Part shown: positions 25,581 to 34,321 of the stretch, one piece after another
Layout: each line of letters opens with the position of its first letter
Position numbering within the stretch: position 1 is the stretch's first letter
DNA from: Amycolatopsis thailandensis
GTDB lineage: Bacteria > Actinomycetota > Actinomycetes > Mycobacteriales > Pseudonocardiaceae
Assembly (NCBI RefSeq): GCF_002234405.1
Contig: NZ_NMQT01000033.1
Span: forward strand, 1 to 64,000
Length of the DNA: 64,000 nt
Reading direction: 5' to 3'
Position numbers and translations under genes: made by a program
The notes under the pieces: generated by a model
Told to the model about the DNA's origin: nothing
The model's database searches: none
What the model saw: the letters and a program-made list of their open reading frames with translations, nothing else

Positions 25581-27034
25581 GCCCCGGGCGGTACGAACGG
25601 CAGGCCTCCGTCGGCACCGTTTTCGATCAAGCGCCAGAGAGCGACGGTGTCGACGTGCTCCTCGACGGCGTCGGCGAGCCGGTCCAGCATGCTCTCCCGG
25701 AGCGTGCCGAACCCGGGCGCGCCCTCGGCCGGTGACCAGTCCGCGACCTCGCCCAGCCAGGCGCGGCGGAAGCCGTCGTTCTCGAAGGCGCCGTGCCACA
25801 TCGTGCCCCACACCGCGCCCCGCCGGTATCCGTCCAAAAAGGACTCGGCGGGGCCGGTGGCGGTCACGGTGCCGTGGTGGATTTCGTATGCCTCCACCGA
25901 CTGGCCGCGCCATTCGCCCGAGGGCCGGGCCAGCACCTTGTCCGCGCCGAACGTGACCCGCGTCGGCAGCAGGCCGAGGCCGGGGACCGTGCCCGCGCCC
26001 GATTCGACGTCGTCCTCGATCTCGGCGGCGAGCATCTGATAGCCGCCGCAGATCCCGAGTACCGGACGGCCCGCCTCGGCCCGCGACCGCACGGCGTCCG
26101 CCAGACCGCGGGCGCGCAACCACGCCAGGTCGTCCACGGTCGCGCGGGAACCGGGCAGGATCACCACGTCGGCGGAGCGGACCGTGTCCGGGTCGGCCGT
26201 CAGCGCGACCGAGACACCGGGCTCGGCCGCGAGCGCGTCGACGTCGGTCGCGTTGGAGGCGCGGGGAAACCGCACCACCGCGACCCGCAGGGAGCCGCCG
26301 GACGCGCCCCAGCCCGCGGCGGCCAGCGCGTCCTCCGAGTCGATCCACACCTGGTCGAGCCAGGGCAGCACGCCGAAGACATCGCGGCCGGTGAGCTTCT
26401 CCAGCGTCTCCAGTCCCGGCCGCAGCAGGCCCACGTCACCGCGGAACTTGTTGACCAACCAGCCGGAAACCAGCGCCTGATCCTCCTTGGACAGCAGCGC
26501 GAGCGTGCCGAACATCGCGGCCATGACCCCGCCGCGATCGATGTCGCCGACGACGACCACGGGCAGGCCGAAGCGCCGCGCCAGCCCCATGTTGACGTAG
26601 TCGCCCGCACGCAGGTTGATCTCGGCCGGGCTGCCCGCGCCCTCGCACAGCACGACGTCGAAGCGCGTCCTCAGTGCGGCGAAGGTGTCGAAAGCGATCT
26701 CGGCGAGCCCGGCCCGGCCGGTCGCGTACTCCCCCGCCTCCAGCGTGCCGAACGGTTTCCCGAGCGCGACGACGTGGCTGCGGCGGTCGCTCCCGGGTTT
26801 CAGCAGCACCGGGTTCATCGCGGCTTCGGGTTCGACCCGGGCGGCCCGCGCCTGGAGCCATTGCGCGCGGCCGATCTCGGCGCCGTCCGCGCACACCATC
26901 GAGTTGTTCGACATGTTCTGCGACTTGAACGGCGCGACCCGCACGCCCCGGCGCGCGAGCCAGCGGCACAACGCGGCGGTGACCAGGCTCTTGCCCGCGT
27001 CCGACGTCGTCCCCGCGACGAGCAGGCCGCTCAC
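25577..27034 (-). CDS. cobQ: Cobyric acid synthase
   Basis: A 485-residue amidotransferase that uses glutamine and ATP to amidate side chains b, d, e and g of adenosylcobyrinic acid a,c-diamide. The N-terminal P-loop is GTTSDAGKS (8-16), with SQNMSNNS downstream; the class I glutaminase domain has its nucleophile in LGICGGYQML near residue 328 and a His/Glu pair near YEIHHG. The GTG at 27034 overlaps the cobD stop codon as GTGA, so cobD-cobQ is coupled. Much longer frames upstream belong to the wrong strand register over cobD. Confidence 0.95.
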   Translation of the reverse strand: MSGLLVAGTTSDAGKSLVTAALCRWLARRGVRVAPFKSQNMSNNSMVCADGAEIGRAQWLQARAARVEPEAAMNPVLLKPGSDRRSHVVALGKPFGTLEAGEYATGRAGLAEIAFDTFAALRTRFDVVLCEGAGSPAEINLRAGDYVNMGLARRFGLPVVVVGDIDRGGVMAAMFGTLALLSKEDQALVSGWLVNKFRGDVGLLRPGLETLEKLTGRDVFGVLPWLDQVWIDSEDALAAAGWGASGGSLRVAVVRFPRASNATDVDALAAEPGVSVALTADPDTVRSADVVILPGSRATVDDLAWLRARGLADAVRSRAEAGRPVLGICGGYQMLAAEIEDDVESGAGTVPGLGLLPTRVTFGADKVLARPSGEWRGQSVEAYEIHHGTVTATGPAESFLDGYRRGAVWGTMWHGAFENDGFRRAWLGEVADWSPAEGAPGFGTLRESMLDRLADAVEEHVDTVALWRLIENGADGGLPFVPPGA

Positions 27035-27963
27035 CGGGTGACCGCGACCGCGACGGCGAGCGCGGCGAGACCGACCACGCGCGACAGCCGGACGGCGCGG
27101 CGCACGTCCACCGGTTCCGGTTCGCGGCCCTCGCCGAGGACACCGCGGCTTTCGGTGCGGCCGCCATAGCTGTTCGTCCCGCCCAGCCGGACCCCGAGCG
27201 CGCCCGCGAAGGCGGCCTCGACCTGGCCGGCGTTGGGGCTCGGATGATGTTTCCCGTCGCGGCGCCAGACACGGAACGCGGATCCGGCGAACCCGCCCGC
27301 GAGCGGGGCGGCCGCCACGGTCAGCGCCGCGCCGACGCGGGAGGGCACCAGGTTCGCCAGGTCGTCGGTCCTGGCCGACGCCCAGCCGAAGTTGGCGTAT
27401 TTCGGCGAGCGGTAGCCGACCATCGCGTCGAGGGTGTTGAGCGCGCGGTAGCCCAGCAGACCGGGGATCCCGGCGACCGCTCCCCACAGCAACGGCGCGA
27501 CGACGGCGTCCGAAGTGTTCTCCGCGATGGACTCCGTGGTGGCGCGCGCGAGTTGTCCGGTGTCGAGATCGGTGGCGTCGCGAGCGCACAGATGCGACAG
27601 CCGCCGTCGCGCGGCGGGCAGGTCGCCCTCGTCGAGCAGCCGGGCCATGTGCGCGCCCTCGGCCGCGAGCCCCCGGCCGCCCAGAACCACCCAGGTGGAC
27701 GCCGCGGTGAGCGCGAACCGCGCGAAAGGACGCTTTCGGGTCACGAGCTGGGCCACGACACCCAATCCGGTGACGGTGCCCGCGCAGACGGCGGTGTACG
27801 CCGCGCCCCGTACCTTCGAATCGACCCAAACCCGCTGCTCAAGGGCTTGCGCGGCGCGGCCGAAGCCCGCGACGGGATGCCTTCGCCGTGGATCTCCGAA
27901 CACGGCGTCGGCGACGTAGCCGGTAACGAGTCCGGCTGCGGTGGCGGCTTGTCGGAGTGGCAC
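27031..27963 (-). CDS. cobD: Adenosylcobinamide-phosphate synthase CobD/CbiB
   Basis: A 310-residue multi-spanning membrane protein that attaches aminopropanol (phosphate) to cobyric acid. Family segments visible are YVADAVFGDPRRRHPVAGFG, ENTSDAVVAPLLWG, GYRALNTLDAMVGY and PNAGQVEAAFAGALGVRLGG. The GTG at 27963 (VPLRQAATAAG) is chosen by family alignment; the ATG at 28017 would overlap the divergent cobU start. It heads the cobD-cobQ operon and is 36 bp from cobU. Confidence 0.93.
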   Translation of the reverse strand: MPLRQAATAAGLVTGYVADAVFGDPRRRHPVAGFGRAAQALEQRVWVDSKVRGAAYTAVCAGTVTGLGVVAQLVTRKRPFARFALTAASTWVVLGGRGLAAEGAHMARLLDEGDLPAARRRLSHLCARDATDLDTGQLARATTESIAENTSDAVVAPLLWGAVAGIPGLLGYRALNTLDAMVGYRSPKYANFGWASARTDDLANLVPSRVGAALTVAAAPLAGGFAGSAFRVWRRDGKHHPSPNAGQVEAAFAGALGVRLGGTNSYGGRTESRGVLGEGREPEPVDVRRAVRLSRVVGLAALAVAVAVTR

Positions 27964-27999
27964 GTGGCGAACCGTAGCGCGTGCACGAGAATGCGGGGT

Positions 28000-28605
28000 A
28001 TGACCAAGCTGACGCATCGCCTCGCGGGGGTTCTCGAGTCCCTCGCGAGGGCACTTCGCCGCTACTCGCGCGACGACGGCAAGGTGCTGATACTGGGCGG
28101 CGTCCGCTCTGGGAAGTCACACCACGCCGAGGGCCTCGCGTCCCGCCACCCGCACCTGACCTACGTCGCGCCCGGACTGCCGCCGAGCGCCGACGATCCC
28201 GAATGGGCCGCCCGGGTGGCCGCGCACCGCGCGCGACGGCCCGCCAACTGGAAGACGATCGAGACCACCGATCTGGCCACGGTGCTGCGCACGGCGACGC
28301 ATCCGCTGCTCATCGACTGCCTCGGCACCTGGATCAGCCGGGTGCTCGACGAGGTCGGCGCCTGGGAGCAGCGCAAGGGCTGGGAACGGCGGCTCGACGA
28401 CCGGCTGGAGGACTTCCTGGCGGCGTGGGCGCAGGCCGACGTGCCGGTGATCGCGGTCAGCAACGAGGTCGGCAGCGGTGTGGTGCCCGCGACGGTGTCC
28501 GGGCGCGTGTTCCGTGATGTGCTGGGCGCGTTGAACAACCGGGTGTCCGCCGTGTCCGACCGGACCGTGCTGGTCGTCGCCGGACGGATGCTGGACCTGC
28601 CTTAG
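28000..28605 (+). CDS. cobU: Adenosylcobinamide kinase/guanylyltransferase
   Basis: A 201-residue bifunctional enzyme that phosphorylates adenosylcobinamide and adds GMP to make AdoCbi-GDP. The P-loop is GGVRSGKS at 33-40, and VSNEVGSGVVP is the second family motif. About 28 residues precede the usual CobU N-terminus, as in several actinobacteria. ATG 28000 is chosen; ATG 27991 is also possible. It is followed 11 nt later by cobT. Confidence 0.93.
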   Translation: MTKLTHRLAGVLESLARALRRYSRDDGKVLILGGVRSGKSHHAEGLASRHPHLTYVAPGLPPSADDPEWAARVAAHRARRPANWKTIETTDLATVLRTATHPLLIDCLGTWISRVLDEVGAWEQRKGWERRLDDRLEDFLAAWAQADVPVIAVSNEVGSGVVPATVSGRVFRDVLGALNNRVSAVSDRTVLVVAGRMLDLP

Positions 28606-28616
28606 GGAGCCTGACG

Positions 28617-29636
28617 ATGTCTTTCGCCATCCCCACCCCGGACGCCGCCGCCGAAGCCACCGCACGCGCCAGGCTCGACGGCCTGGTCAAGCCGCTGGGT
28701 TCGCTCGGCAGGCTCGAAGACCTGGCGGCCTGGCTCAGCGCGGCCCACGGCACCGTCCCGCCGCGGCCGCTCGACGACGTCCGCGTGGTCGTGTTCGCCG
28801 GTGACCACGGGGTTTCCGGGATGTCGGCGTATCCGCGCGAGGTCACCGCGGCGATGGTCCGGGTGTTCCTGGCGGGGAAGAGCGGCGTCGGCGTGCTGGC
28901 CGCGCTGTCCGGGGCGAAGGTGCGGGCGCTGGACATCGCCGTGGACTGGGACGGCGCGGACGTGCCCGCCGAGGTCACCGCGCACAAGGTCCGGCGGGGT
29001 TCCGGTTCGATCGACGTCGAGGACGCGCTCGACGAGGGCGAGGCGCGGACGGCGTTCGAGCACGGGCTGGCGATCGCGGACGAGGAGATCGACGGCGGCG
29101 CGGACCTGCTCATCCCCGGTGACATGGGGATCGGCAACACGACGATCTGCGCGGCCGTGGTCGCTTCGGTGCTCGGCCTGGCGGCGGAAGAGGTCGTCGG
29201 CACGGGCACCGGGATCGACGAAGACGGGCGAGCGCGGAAGGTCGCGGTCGTCGAGGCGGCGCTGACCAGGGCCGGTGCGGTGAAGGACCCCTTCGCGGTG
29301 TTGACCGCTCTCGGCAGCGCCTGTCTCGCCGCGACGGCGGGTTTTCTCGTGCAGGCCGCCGTTCGCGGGGTGCCGGTGCTGCTCGACGGCGTGTTCTCCG
29401 GGGCCGCCGCGCTCATCGCGCGCGAGATCGCGCCGGGCGCCGAGCAGTGGTGGCTGGCCGGACACCGGTCGACAGAGCCTTCGCAGGCGTACGCGTTGAA
29501 GGCGCTCGGGCTGGAGCCGATCCTCGACCTCGGGCTGCGGCTCGGCGAGGGCAGCGGCGCCGTACAAGCGGTGCCGACGCTGCGGGCGGCGCGGGCGATC
29601 CTCGCGGACATGGGCCTGCTGGCGGATCTGGCTTGA
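28617..29636 (+). CDS. cobT: Nicotinate-nucleotide:dimethylbenzimidazole phosphoribosyltransferase
   Basis: A 339-residue enzyme making alpha-ribazole phosphate, the lower-ligand nucleotide. The signature KPLGSLGRLEDLA is at 25-37; VFAGDHGV, GDMGIGNTT and the C-terminal catalytic Glu region LDLGLRLGEGSGA are present. It lies between cobU and cobS and overlaps cobS by 4 nt, so these three lower-ligand assembly enzymes form one coupled operon. Confidence 0.95.
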   Translation: MSFAIPTPDAAAEATARARLDGLVKPLGSLGRLEDLAAWLSAAHGTVPPRPLDDVRVVVFAGDHGVSGMSAYPREVTAAMVRVFLAGKSGVGVLAALSGAKVRALDIAVDWDGADVPAEVTAHKVRRGSGSIDVEDALDEGEARTAFEHGLAIADEEIDGGADLLIPGDMGIGNTTICAAVVASVLGLAAEEVVGTGTGIDEDGRARKVAVVEAALTRAGAVKDPFAVLTALGSACLAATAGFLVQAAVRGVPVLLDGVFSGAAALIAREIAPGAEQWWLAGHRSTEPSQAYALKALGLEPILDLGLRLGEGSGAVQAVPTLRAARAILADMGLLADLA

Positions 29637-30379
29637 TCGCCGACGCGCTGAAAATGGCCGTCGGGACCCTGACCACGGTCCGGGTCCCGGCGCCGAAGCT
29701 GATCGACCGGCGGGTGGCGGGCGCCGCGATGGTGCTCGCTCCGCCGGCCGTCGTCCCGCTCGCCGCCGTCGCCGCGGTGATCGTCTTCCTTGGCGAGCTG
29801 ATCGGTTTGCCCGCTTTCGCGTCGGCGGCGCTCGCGGTGGGCGCGGTGGCGCTGGGCAGCCGCGGGCTCCATCTGGACGGGCTCGCCGACACGGCCGACG
29901 GACTCGGCGCCTCCTACGACCGCGAACGGGCGCTGGAAGTCATGCGGCGCGGGGATTCCGGGCCGACCGGGGTCGCGACCCTCGTGCTGGTGCTGCTCGT
30001 CCAGGTCGGCGCGCTGGCCGGGGCGATCTCGGCGGGCCACGGGGTCGCGGCGGCCGCGCTCGCGGTCTTCGCCGGACGCGGTGTGCTCTCGCTGTGCTGC
30101 GCGCGCGGTGTCCCCTCGGCCCGCCCGGACGGGCTGGGCGCGACCGTCGCCGGCTCGGTGCCGGTGTGGACGGCCGCGGTGGTGTTCGCCGTCCTCGCGG
30201 GCGCGGCGGCGCTCGTTCTTCCGTGGTGGCACGGGCTTGTCGCGGTGGCGCTGGGGTATCTGGCCGCGTCGGCGCTGCTGGCGCGGTGCGTCCAGCGGTT
30301 GGGCGGGATCACCGGGGACGTGCTCGGTGGCTGCGTCGAGGTGGCCGTCGCGGGCGTTCTGCTGGGCTTGTCCTTCTGA
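29633..30379 (+). CDS. cobS: Adenosylcobinamide-GDP ribazoletransferase (cobalamin synthase)
   Basis: A membrane enzyme of about 248 residues that joins AdoCbi-GDP to alpha-ribazole. The motif SRGLHLDGLADTADGLGAS is diagnostic (metal-binding acidic residues), followed by EVMRRGDSGPTG and several hydrophobic helices. The TTG at 29633 gives a 4-nt TTGA overlap with the cobT stop codon; ATG 29654 is the alternative and would lose seven residues. Also named cobV in aerobic-pathway genomes. Confidence 0.92.
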   Translation: MIADALKMAVGTLTTVRVPAPKLIDRRVAGAAMVLAPPAVVPLAAVAAVIVFLGELIGLPAFASAALAVGAVALGSRGLHLDGLADTADGLGASYDRERALEVMRRGDSGPTGVATLVLVLLVQVGALAGAISAGHGVAAAALAVFAGRGVLSLCCARGVPSARPDGLGATVAGSVPVWTAAVVFAVLAGAAALVLPWWHGLVAVALGYLAASALLARCVQRLGGITGDVLGGCVEVAVAGVLLGLSF

Positions 30380-30395
30380 GCCGGCGAGGTCGCGA

Positions 30396-30420
30396 TGCCC
30401 CCAATGTGGCATTGGGGGCA
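30396..30420. terminator. Bidirectional terminator after cobUTS
   Basis: Perfect 11-nt arms (TGCCCCCAATG and CATTGGGGGCA) around TGG, between the convergent ends of cobS and the membrane protein gene. Confidence 0.75.
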
Positions 30421-30433
30421 CTTACGCGCGGGG

Positions 30434-31075
30434 TCAGGAGGGTTCCGGGGCGGCGTCGGCCGTGAGCTTCTCGTCGATCTCCGGGATCCAGAAGCACAGT
30501 TCGAGGGTCTTCATCCCGGCCCAGAGACTGAGCTTCCGGGCCTGCGCGACCAAGGTGAGCGACGCGGACAGGAGCAGCACCGCGAGCACCGCCGCGACGA
30601 ACGGATGTTTCCCGGCGAAGATCTCGACGATCGCCGCGACCGCGCCCAGCAGCAACGGCGGCGCGCAGTTGCGCACCATGAGCCCGGACGCGCGCAGCCT
30701 CGTGACGTCGACCGCGACCTCCTTGTCGTGCAGTTGCAGCGCGCACAGCAGGAGATGCGTGTTCTCCTTCAGGAACGCACGGTCCTTCGCCGCAGGCGAG
30801 CGCTGGAGGAACAGCTCGACGGGATTCCGGTCGCGCCGGCGCGGCACGATCCGCTCCAGCGCCTCGCCGAGCGGATAGGCCAGATAGCCCAGCAGGAAAC
30901 TCAGCACCACGATGACGACGACCAGCATCACGGTCGGCACGCCACCGATGCTCGCGGCGGTCAGGATGTGGAGCTTCGCCCCGAGGTAGCCGAAGAACGC
31001 GACGTACAGCGCGCCCGGGATGGTGTAGGCGAAGAGATCGAAGACGCCGATCACGAAGTTCACCGGCTCATCCAA
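30434..31075 (-). CDS. Predicted membrane protein of unknown function
   Basis: A 213-residue protein with four predicted membrane helices: two at residues about 10-35 and 42-68, a charged cytoplasmic stretch of about 75 residues (RRRDRNPVELFLQRS onward), then two near 130-150 and 155-180. No family is recognised. It lies between cobS and cobC blocks, convergent with cobS. A role in cobalamin metabolism is not implied by anything in the sequence. Confidence 0.65.
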   Translation of the reverse strand: MDEPVNFVIGVFDLFAYTIPGALYVAFFGYLGAKLHILTAASIGGVPTVMLVVVIVVLSFLLGYLAYPLGEALERIVPRRRDRNPVELFLQRSPAAKDRAFLKENTHLLLCALQLHDKEVAVDVTRLRASGLMVRNCAPPLLLGAVAAIVEIFAGKHPFVAAVLAVLLLSASLTLVAQARKLSLWAGMKTLELCFWIPEIDEKLTADAAPEPS

Positions 31076-31154
31076 CCACCTCGGGGTGTGGTCGTGAGTG
31101 ACGATTCGGGTTGGTGGGCCGCGAGGTTGAAGGTGTCAGGTCGGGTCGCGAAGT

Positions 31155-31205
31155 CCGTGAAGGCCTCCTTCCCTACTTTCAGGGTAGGGAAGGAGGCCTT
31201 CACGG
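31155..31205. repeat. 51-nt hairpin, GTGAAGGCCTCCTT family
   Basis: Arms beginning CCGTGAAGGCCTCCTTCC pair across a short centre. Almost the same sequence as 20528-20574. It lies in the 294-bp space between the membrane protein gene and the end of cobC, which otherwise contains the 21-nt-phased repeat and no gene. Confidence 0.7.
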
Positions 31206-31314
31206 CTCGGTGCTGGGAATGCCCCTCCGCCGGGCATACCCCTCGGTGGGAGAGCGTCGCGGCCCGGCCCACTGACCAGCCTTACCACTCACGACCTGTA
31301 CCGGGCCGGAAGGC

Positions 31315-31383
31315 GTGACTCGCGTGATCAGAGACGTGACTCGCGTGATTGAGCGGCGAACTCGCGTGATCAGACGGACGACA
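31315..31383. repeat. Three 21-nt-phased repeat units at the cobC 3' end
   Basis: ACTCGCGTGAT occurs at 31318, 31339 and 31360, exactly 21 nt apart. The last unit runs into CAGACGGACGAC, the complement of GTCGTCCGTCTG seen in the array at 7109-7221. The third unit overlaps the cobC stop codon. Confidence 0.65.
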
Positions 31384-32386
31384 ACACCTCGGCGAGGGCG
31401 GCCAGGAACCGGTCCACCGTCTCCCGGTCCCGCACGGCGATCCGCAGGTAGCGCGAGTCCAAGCCCGGGAAGGTGTCCCCGCGCCGGACCGCGAAACCGT
31501 GCTCCCGCAACCGTTCCCGAACCGCGTCGGCACCGGGAAGGCGCGCGAGCACGAAAGGACCGCGCGGCTCCCCCGGCACCTCGACGCCCAGCGCGGTCAG
31601 GCCCGAGACCAGGTACTCCCGGTCTGATTCCGCCGACACCGCGAGCTTCTCGGCTTCTTCCAGCGCCGCCGGACGGCAGCACGCCACCACGGCGACGGCG
31701 GCGAGTGAGGACACAGACCAGGGCGGCTGGACCGCGCGCAGACTGTCCACAACGGACTTCTCCGCCAGGACGTATCCGGCGCGCAGCCCGGCGATCCCCC
31801 AGGTTTTCGTCAGGCTCCGGAGGACGGCGAAACCTGGTTGTCCCGCAACGCTTTCGGTCTCGCCGGGAACGGCGTCGAGGAAGGCTTCGTCGACGACGAC
31901 CAGTCGGCCGGGACGGCGCAAAGCGAGCAGGTCCGCGGCCGGATGCAGCACCGAAGTCGGGTTCGTGGGGTTCCCGACGTAGACCAGGTCGGCCTCTTCG
32001 GGAACGGATCCGAGGCGGAAGCCGTCGTCATCGGAAAGCAGCACCCGGTGCACGGGATGGCCTGCCGCGCGAAGGGCGGCTTCGGGTTCGGTGAACTGCG
32101 GATGCACGACCACCGCGTGCGCAGGTCGCAACGCCGTGGCCAGCAGCGTGAAGGCCTCGGCCGCGCCCGAAGTCACCAGCACCTGGGACTCCGGCAACCC
32201 GTGCCGCCGGGCCACCGCGGTCATCGCGGCGGTGACGTCCGGATACGCGGCCAGGTCGTCCAGGGCCGCCGCCAGTTCGGCGCGCAGCCAGGCGGGCGGC
32301 GCGGGGAGCCGGACGTTGACCGCCAGATCGACGAGCCCTTCGCCGACCTCGCGGTCTCCGTGGTGCCAGAGGTCGTAGTCAGCCAT
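31370..32386 (-). CDS. cobC: CobC-type PLP-dependent aminotransferase/decarboxylase
   Basis: A 338-residue fold-type I PLP enzyme of the Rv2231c/CobC family, related to histidinol-phosphate aminotransferase and threonine-phosphate decarboxylase CobD/CobC. The PLP Lys is in RSLTKTWGIAGLRAGY near 195; GNPTNPTSVL and VVDEAFLD bind the cofactor. It probably supplies aminopropanol phosphate for the nucleotide loop. The ATG at 32386 overlaps the cobB end by 8 nt (ATGGCTGA), so it is the last gene of the chlID-cobO-cobB-cobC operon. Confidence 0.87.
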   Translation of the reverse strand: MADYDLWHHGDREVGEGLVDLAVNVRLPAPPAWLRAELAAALDDLAAYPDVTAAMTAVARRHGLPESQVLVTSGAAEAFTLLATALRPAHAVVVHPQFTEPEAALRAAGHPVHRVLLSDDDGFRLGSVPEEADLVYVGNPTNPTSVLHPAADLLALRRPGRLVVVDEAFLDAVPGETESVAGQPGFAVLRSLTKTWGIAGLRAGYVLAEKSVVDSLRAVQPPWSVSSLAAVAVVACCRPAALEEAEKLAVSAESDREYLVSGLTALGVEVPGEPRGPFVLARLPGADAVRERLREHGFAVRRGDTFPGLDSRYLRIAVRDRETVDRFLAALAEVLSSV

Positions 32387-33713
32387 GGGCGTGGACAGCG
32401 GCGGCGAACCGCTCCGCGAGTTCGGGGTAGCCCGCCCAGTGGACGTGCAGGTACGACGCGTGCAGCGACGCCGACGCGAAACCGTCGGGGGTGCGGTCCC
32501 AGCCCCAGGCGGGTGTCGGACCACTGCCGGGTTCGACGATCGTGCGGTGGAACTCGTGGCCCGTGACGCGCTGTCCGGCGACGGTCAGCACGGTGTCCGC
32601 GGGCGAGAAAGCCTTGCGGTAGCCGAGTTTCCCGCGTTTGGTCATGGTGGCCGAAGCGTCGAGGACACCGGTCATCGGCATCCCGTCGATGTCCTGGCAC
32701 AGGTACAGCAGCCCGGCGCATTCGGCCACGACGGGCATTCCGTCGCCGACAGCGCGAGCCACCGCGGTCCGCAACGGGACGTTCGCCGACAGCTCTTCGG
32801 CGTGCACCTCGGGGAAGCCGCCGCCGAAGTACAGCCCGGCGCAGCCCTCCGGAAGTTCCTTGTCCTGCAACGGATCCACCTCGACGACGTCGACACCGGC
32901 GGCGGCGAGCAGTTCGTCGGCCTCGGTGTAGCGGAAGGTGAACGCCGGACCGGCCGCGACGGCGACGACCGAACGCCGTCCGTCATGCGCGAGCGAAGGC
33001 CGCCAAGGCTCGCCTGAAAGCCGGGGCGCCGAGCGCGCGACCTGGACGACGGCGCCGAGGTCGACGCCTTCGCTGATCCATCCGGCCAGTTCCGGCAGCA
33101 GCCGCTCCGACTCGCTCGCCCGTTCCGCCGCCGGGACCAGACCGAGGTGACGGCTGGGCGCGTGGATCTCTTCGTTGCGGTACAACGTTCCCAGCAGCGG
33201 GACGCCGGTCGCCTCCAGCGCGGTGACGATCTCGTCCGCGTGCCGCTGCGAGCCCAGCTTGTTCAGGATGACCCCGGCGAGCCGGACGCGGGTGTCGTAC
33301 TGCGCGAACCCGAGCACGGTCGCCGCGACACTGCGCGACGCAGCCGAGGCGTCCACCACCAGCACGACCGGGGCGTCCAGCAGTCGCGCGACATGCGCCG
33401 TCGACGCGTAGCCCTCGGTGCCCAGCGCCCCGTCGAACAGGCCCATCACGCCTTCGATGATCGCGATGTCGGCCCCGGCGGAACCGTGCCGCAGCAACGG
33501 GATCAGCTGATCCTCGCCTTGCAGGAACGGGTCGAGGTTGCGGGCGGGCCGCCCGGTGGCCAGCGCGTGGTAGCTCGGGTCGATGAAGTCGGGCCCGACC
33601 TTGTGCCCGGACACCTTCAGCCCTCGCGCGCGCAACGCCGCCATGAGACCCGCGGCGATCGTGGTCTTGCCGTGCCCGGACCCGGGCGCGGCGACGACCA
33701 CGCGATTCACCAT
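32379..33713 (-). CDS. cobB: Hydrogenobyrinic acid a,c-diamide synthase
   Basis: A 444-residue ATP- and glutamine-dependent amidotransferase (CobB/CbiA). The P-loop is GSGHGKTT at 11-18; GPDFIDPSYH and EGVMGLFDG are family motifs; the glutaminase nucleophile is in VAECAGLLYL near residue 332, with the His in the C-terminal HASYLHVHW. In the aerobic pathway it amidates hydrogenobyrinic acid before cobalt insertion. ATG 33713 overlaps cobO by 7 nt. Confidence 0.94.
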   Translation of the reverse strand: MVNRVVVAAPGSGHGKTTIAAGLMAALRARGLKVSGHKVGPDFIDPSYHALATGRPARNLDPFLQGEDQLIPLLRHGSAGADIAIIEGVMGLFDGALGTEGYASTAHVARLLDAPVVLVVDASAASRSVAATVLGFAQYDTRVRLAGVILNKLGSQRHADEIVTALEATGVPLLGTLYRNEEIHAPSRHLGLVPAAERASESERLLPELAGWISEGVDLGAVVQVARSAPRLSGEPWRPSLAHDGRRSVVAVAAGPAFTFRYTEADELLAAAGVDVVEVDPLQDKELPEGCAGLYFGGGFPEVHAEELSANVPLRTAVARAVGDGMPVVAECAGLLYLCQDIDGMPMTGVLDASATMTKRGKLGYRKAFSPADTVLTVAGQRVTGHEFHRTIVEPGSGPTPAWGWDRTPDGFASASLHASYLHVHWAGYPELAERFAAAVHAHG

Positions 33714-34321
33714 TCGATGCCTCGCTGGCCCTTTTGCCCGGCGTCCATCGGATGCTTCACCTTGGTCATCTCGGTGACCAGGTCCGCCGCCTCGATCAGC
33801 TCCGGCGGCGCGTACCGGCCGGTGATCACGACATGCTGGTGGCCGGGACGCGAAGTCAGCGTCGAGACGACGTCGTCGACTTCGAGCCAGCCCCATTTGA
33901 GCAGGTAGCTGAACTCGTCGAGGACGTAGAAGTCGTGGGTCTCGGCGGCGAGACGGCGTTTGATCTCGGCCCAGCCCTCGCGGGCGTTGGCGGCGTGGTC
34001 CTCGTCGGACCCGGACTTGCGCGCCCAGCTCCAGCCCTCGCCCATCTTGTGCCACTCGACAGCGCCGCCCTGACCGGTGTCTTCGTGCAGCTTGCCGAGC
34101 GCGCGGAACGCGGCTTCCTCGCCGACACGCCATTTCGCCGACTTGACGAACTGGAACACGCCGATCGACCAGCCCTGGTTCCACGCGCGCAACGCCATCC
34201 CGAACGCGGCCGTGGACTTCCCCTTCATCTCGCCGGTGTGCACGGCGAGCAAGGGACGGTTGCGGCGCTGGCGGGTGGTGAGCCCGTCGTTCGGCACCGT
34301 TTCCGGTTTGCCCTGGGGCAT
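33707..34321 (-). CDS. cobO: Cob(I)yrinic acid a,c-diamide adenosyltransferase
   Basis: A 204-residue CobO/BtuR-type corrinoid adenosyltransferase. The P-loop GEMKGKSTAAFG is at 30-41; FQFVKSAKWRVGEE, WARKSGSD and YVLDEFSYLLKWGW are family segments. It adds the 5'-deoxyadenosyl group to reduced cobalt. Its ATG shares a base with the chelatase stop codon (TAATG). Confidence 0.95.
   Translation of the reverse strand: MPQGKPETVPNDGLTTRQRRNRPLLAVHTGEMKGKSTAAFGMALRAWNQGWSIGVFQFVKSAKWRVGEEAAFRALGKLHEDTGQGGAVEWHKMGEGWSWARKSGSDEDHAANAREGWAEIKRRLAAETHDFYVLDEFSYLLKWGWLEVDDVVSTLTSRPGHQHVVITGRYAPPELIEAADLVTEMTKVKHPMDAGQKGQRGIEW

Noticed and set aside
25577-27829. A 750-residue cobQ extending into cobD
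   Set aside because: The first 265 codons are out of frame with cobD, which is complete; the GTG at 27034 overlapping the cobD stop gives a normal CobQ.
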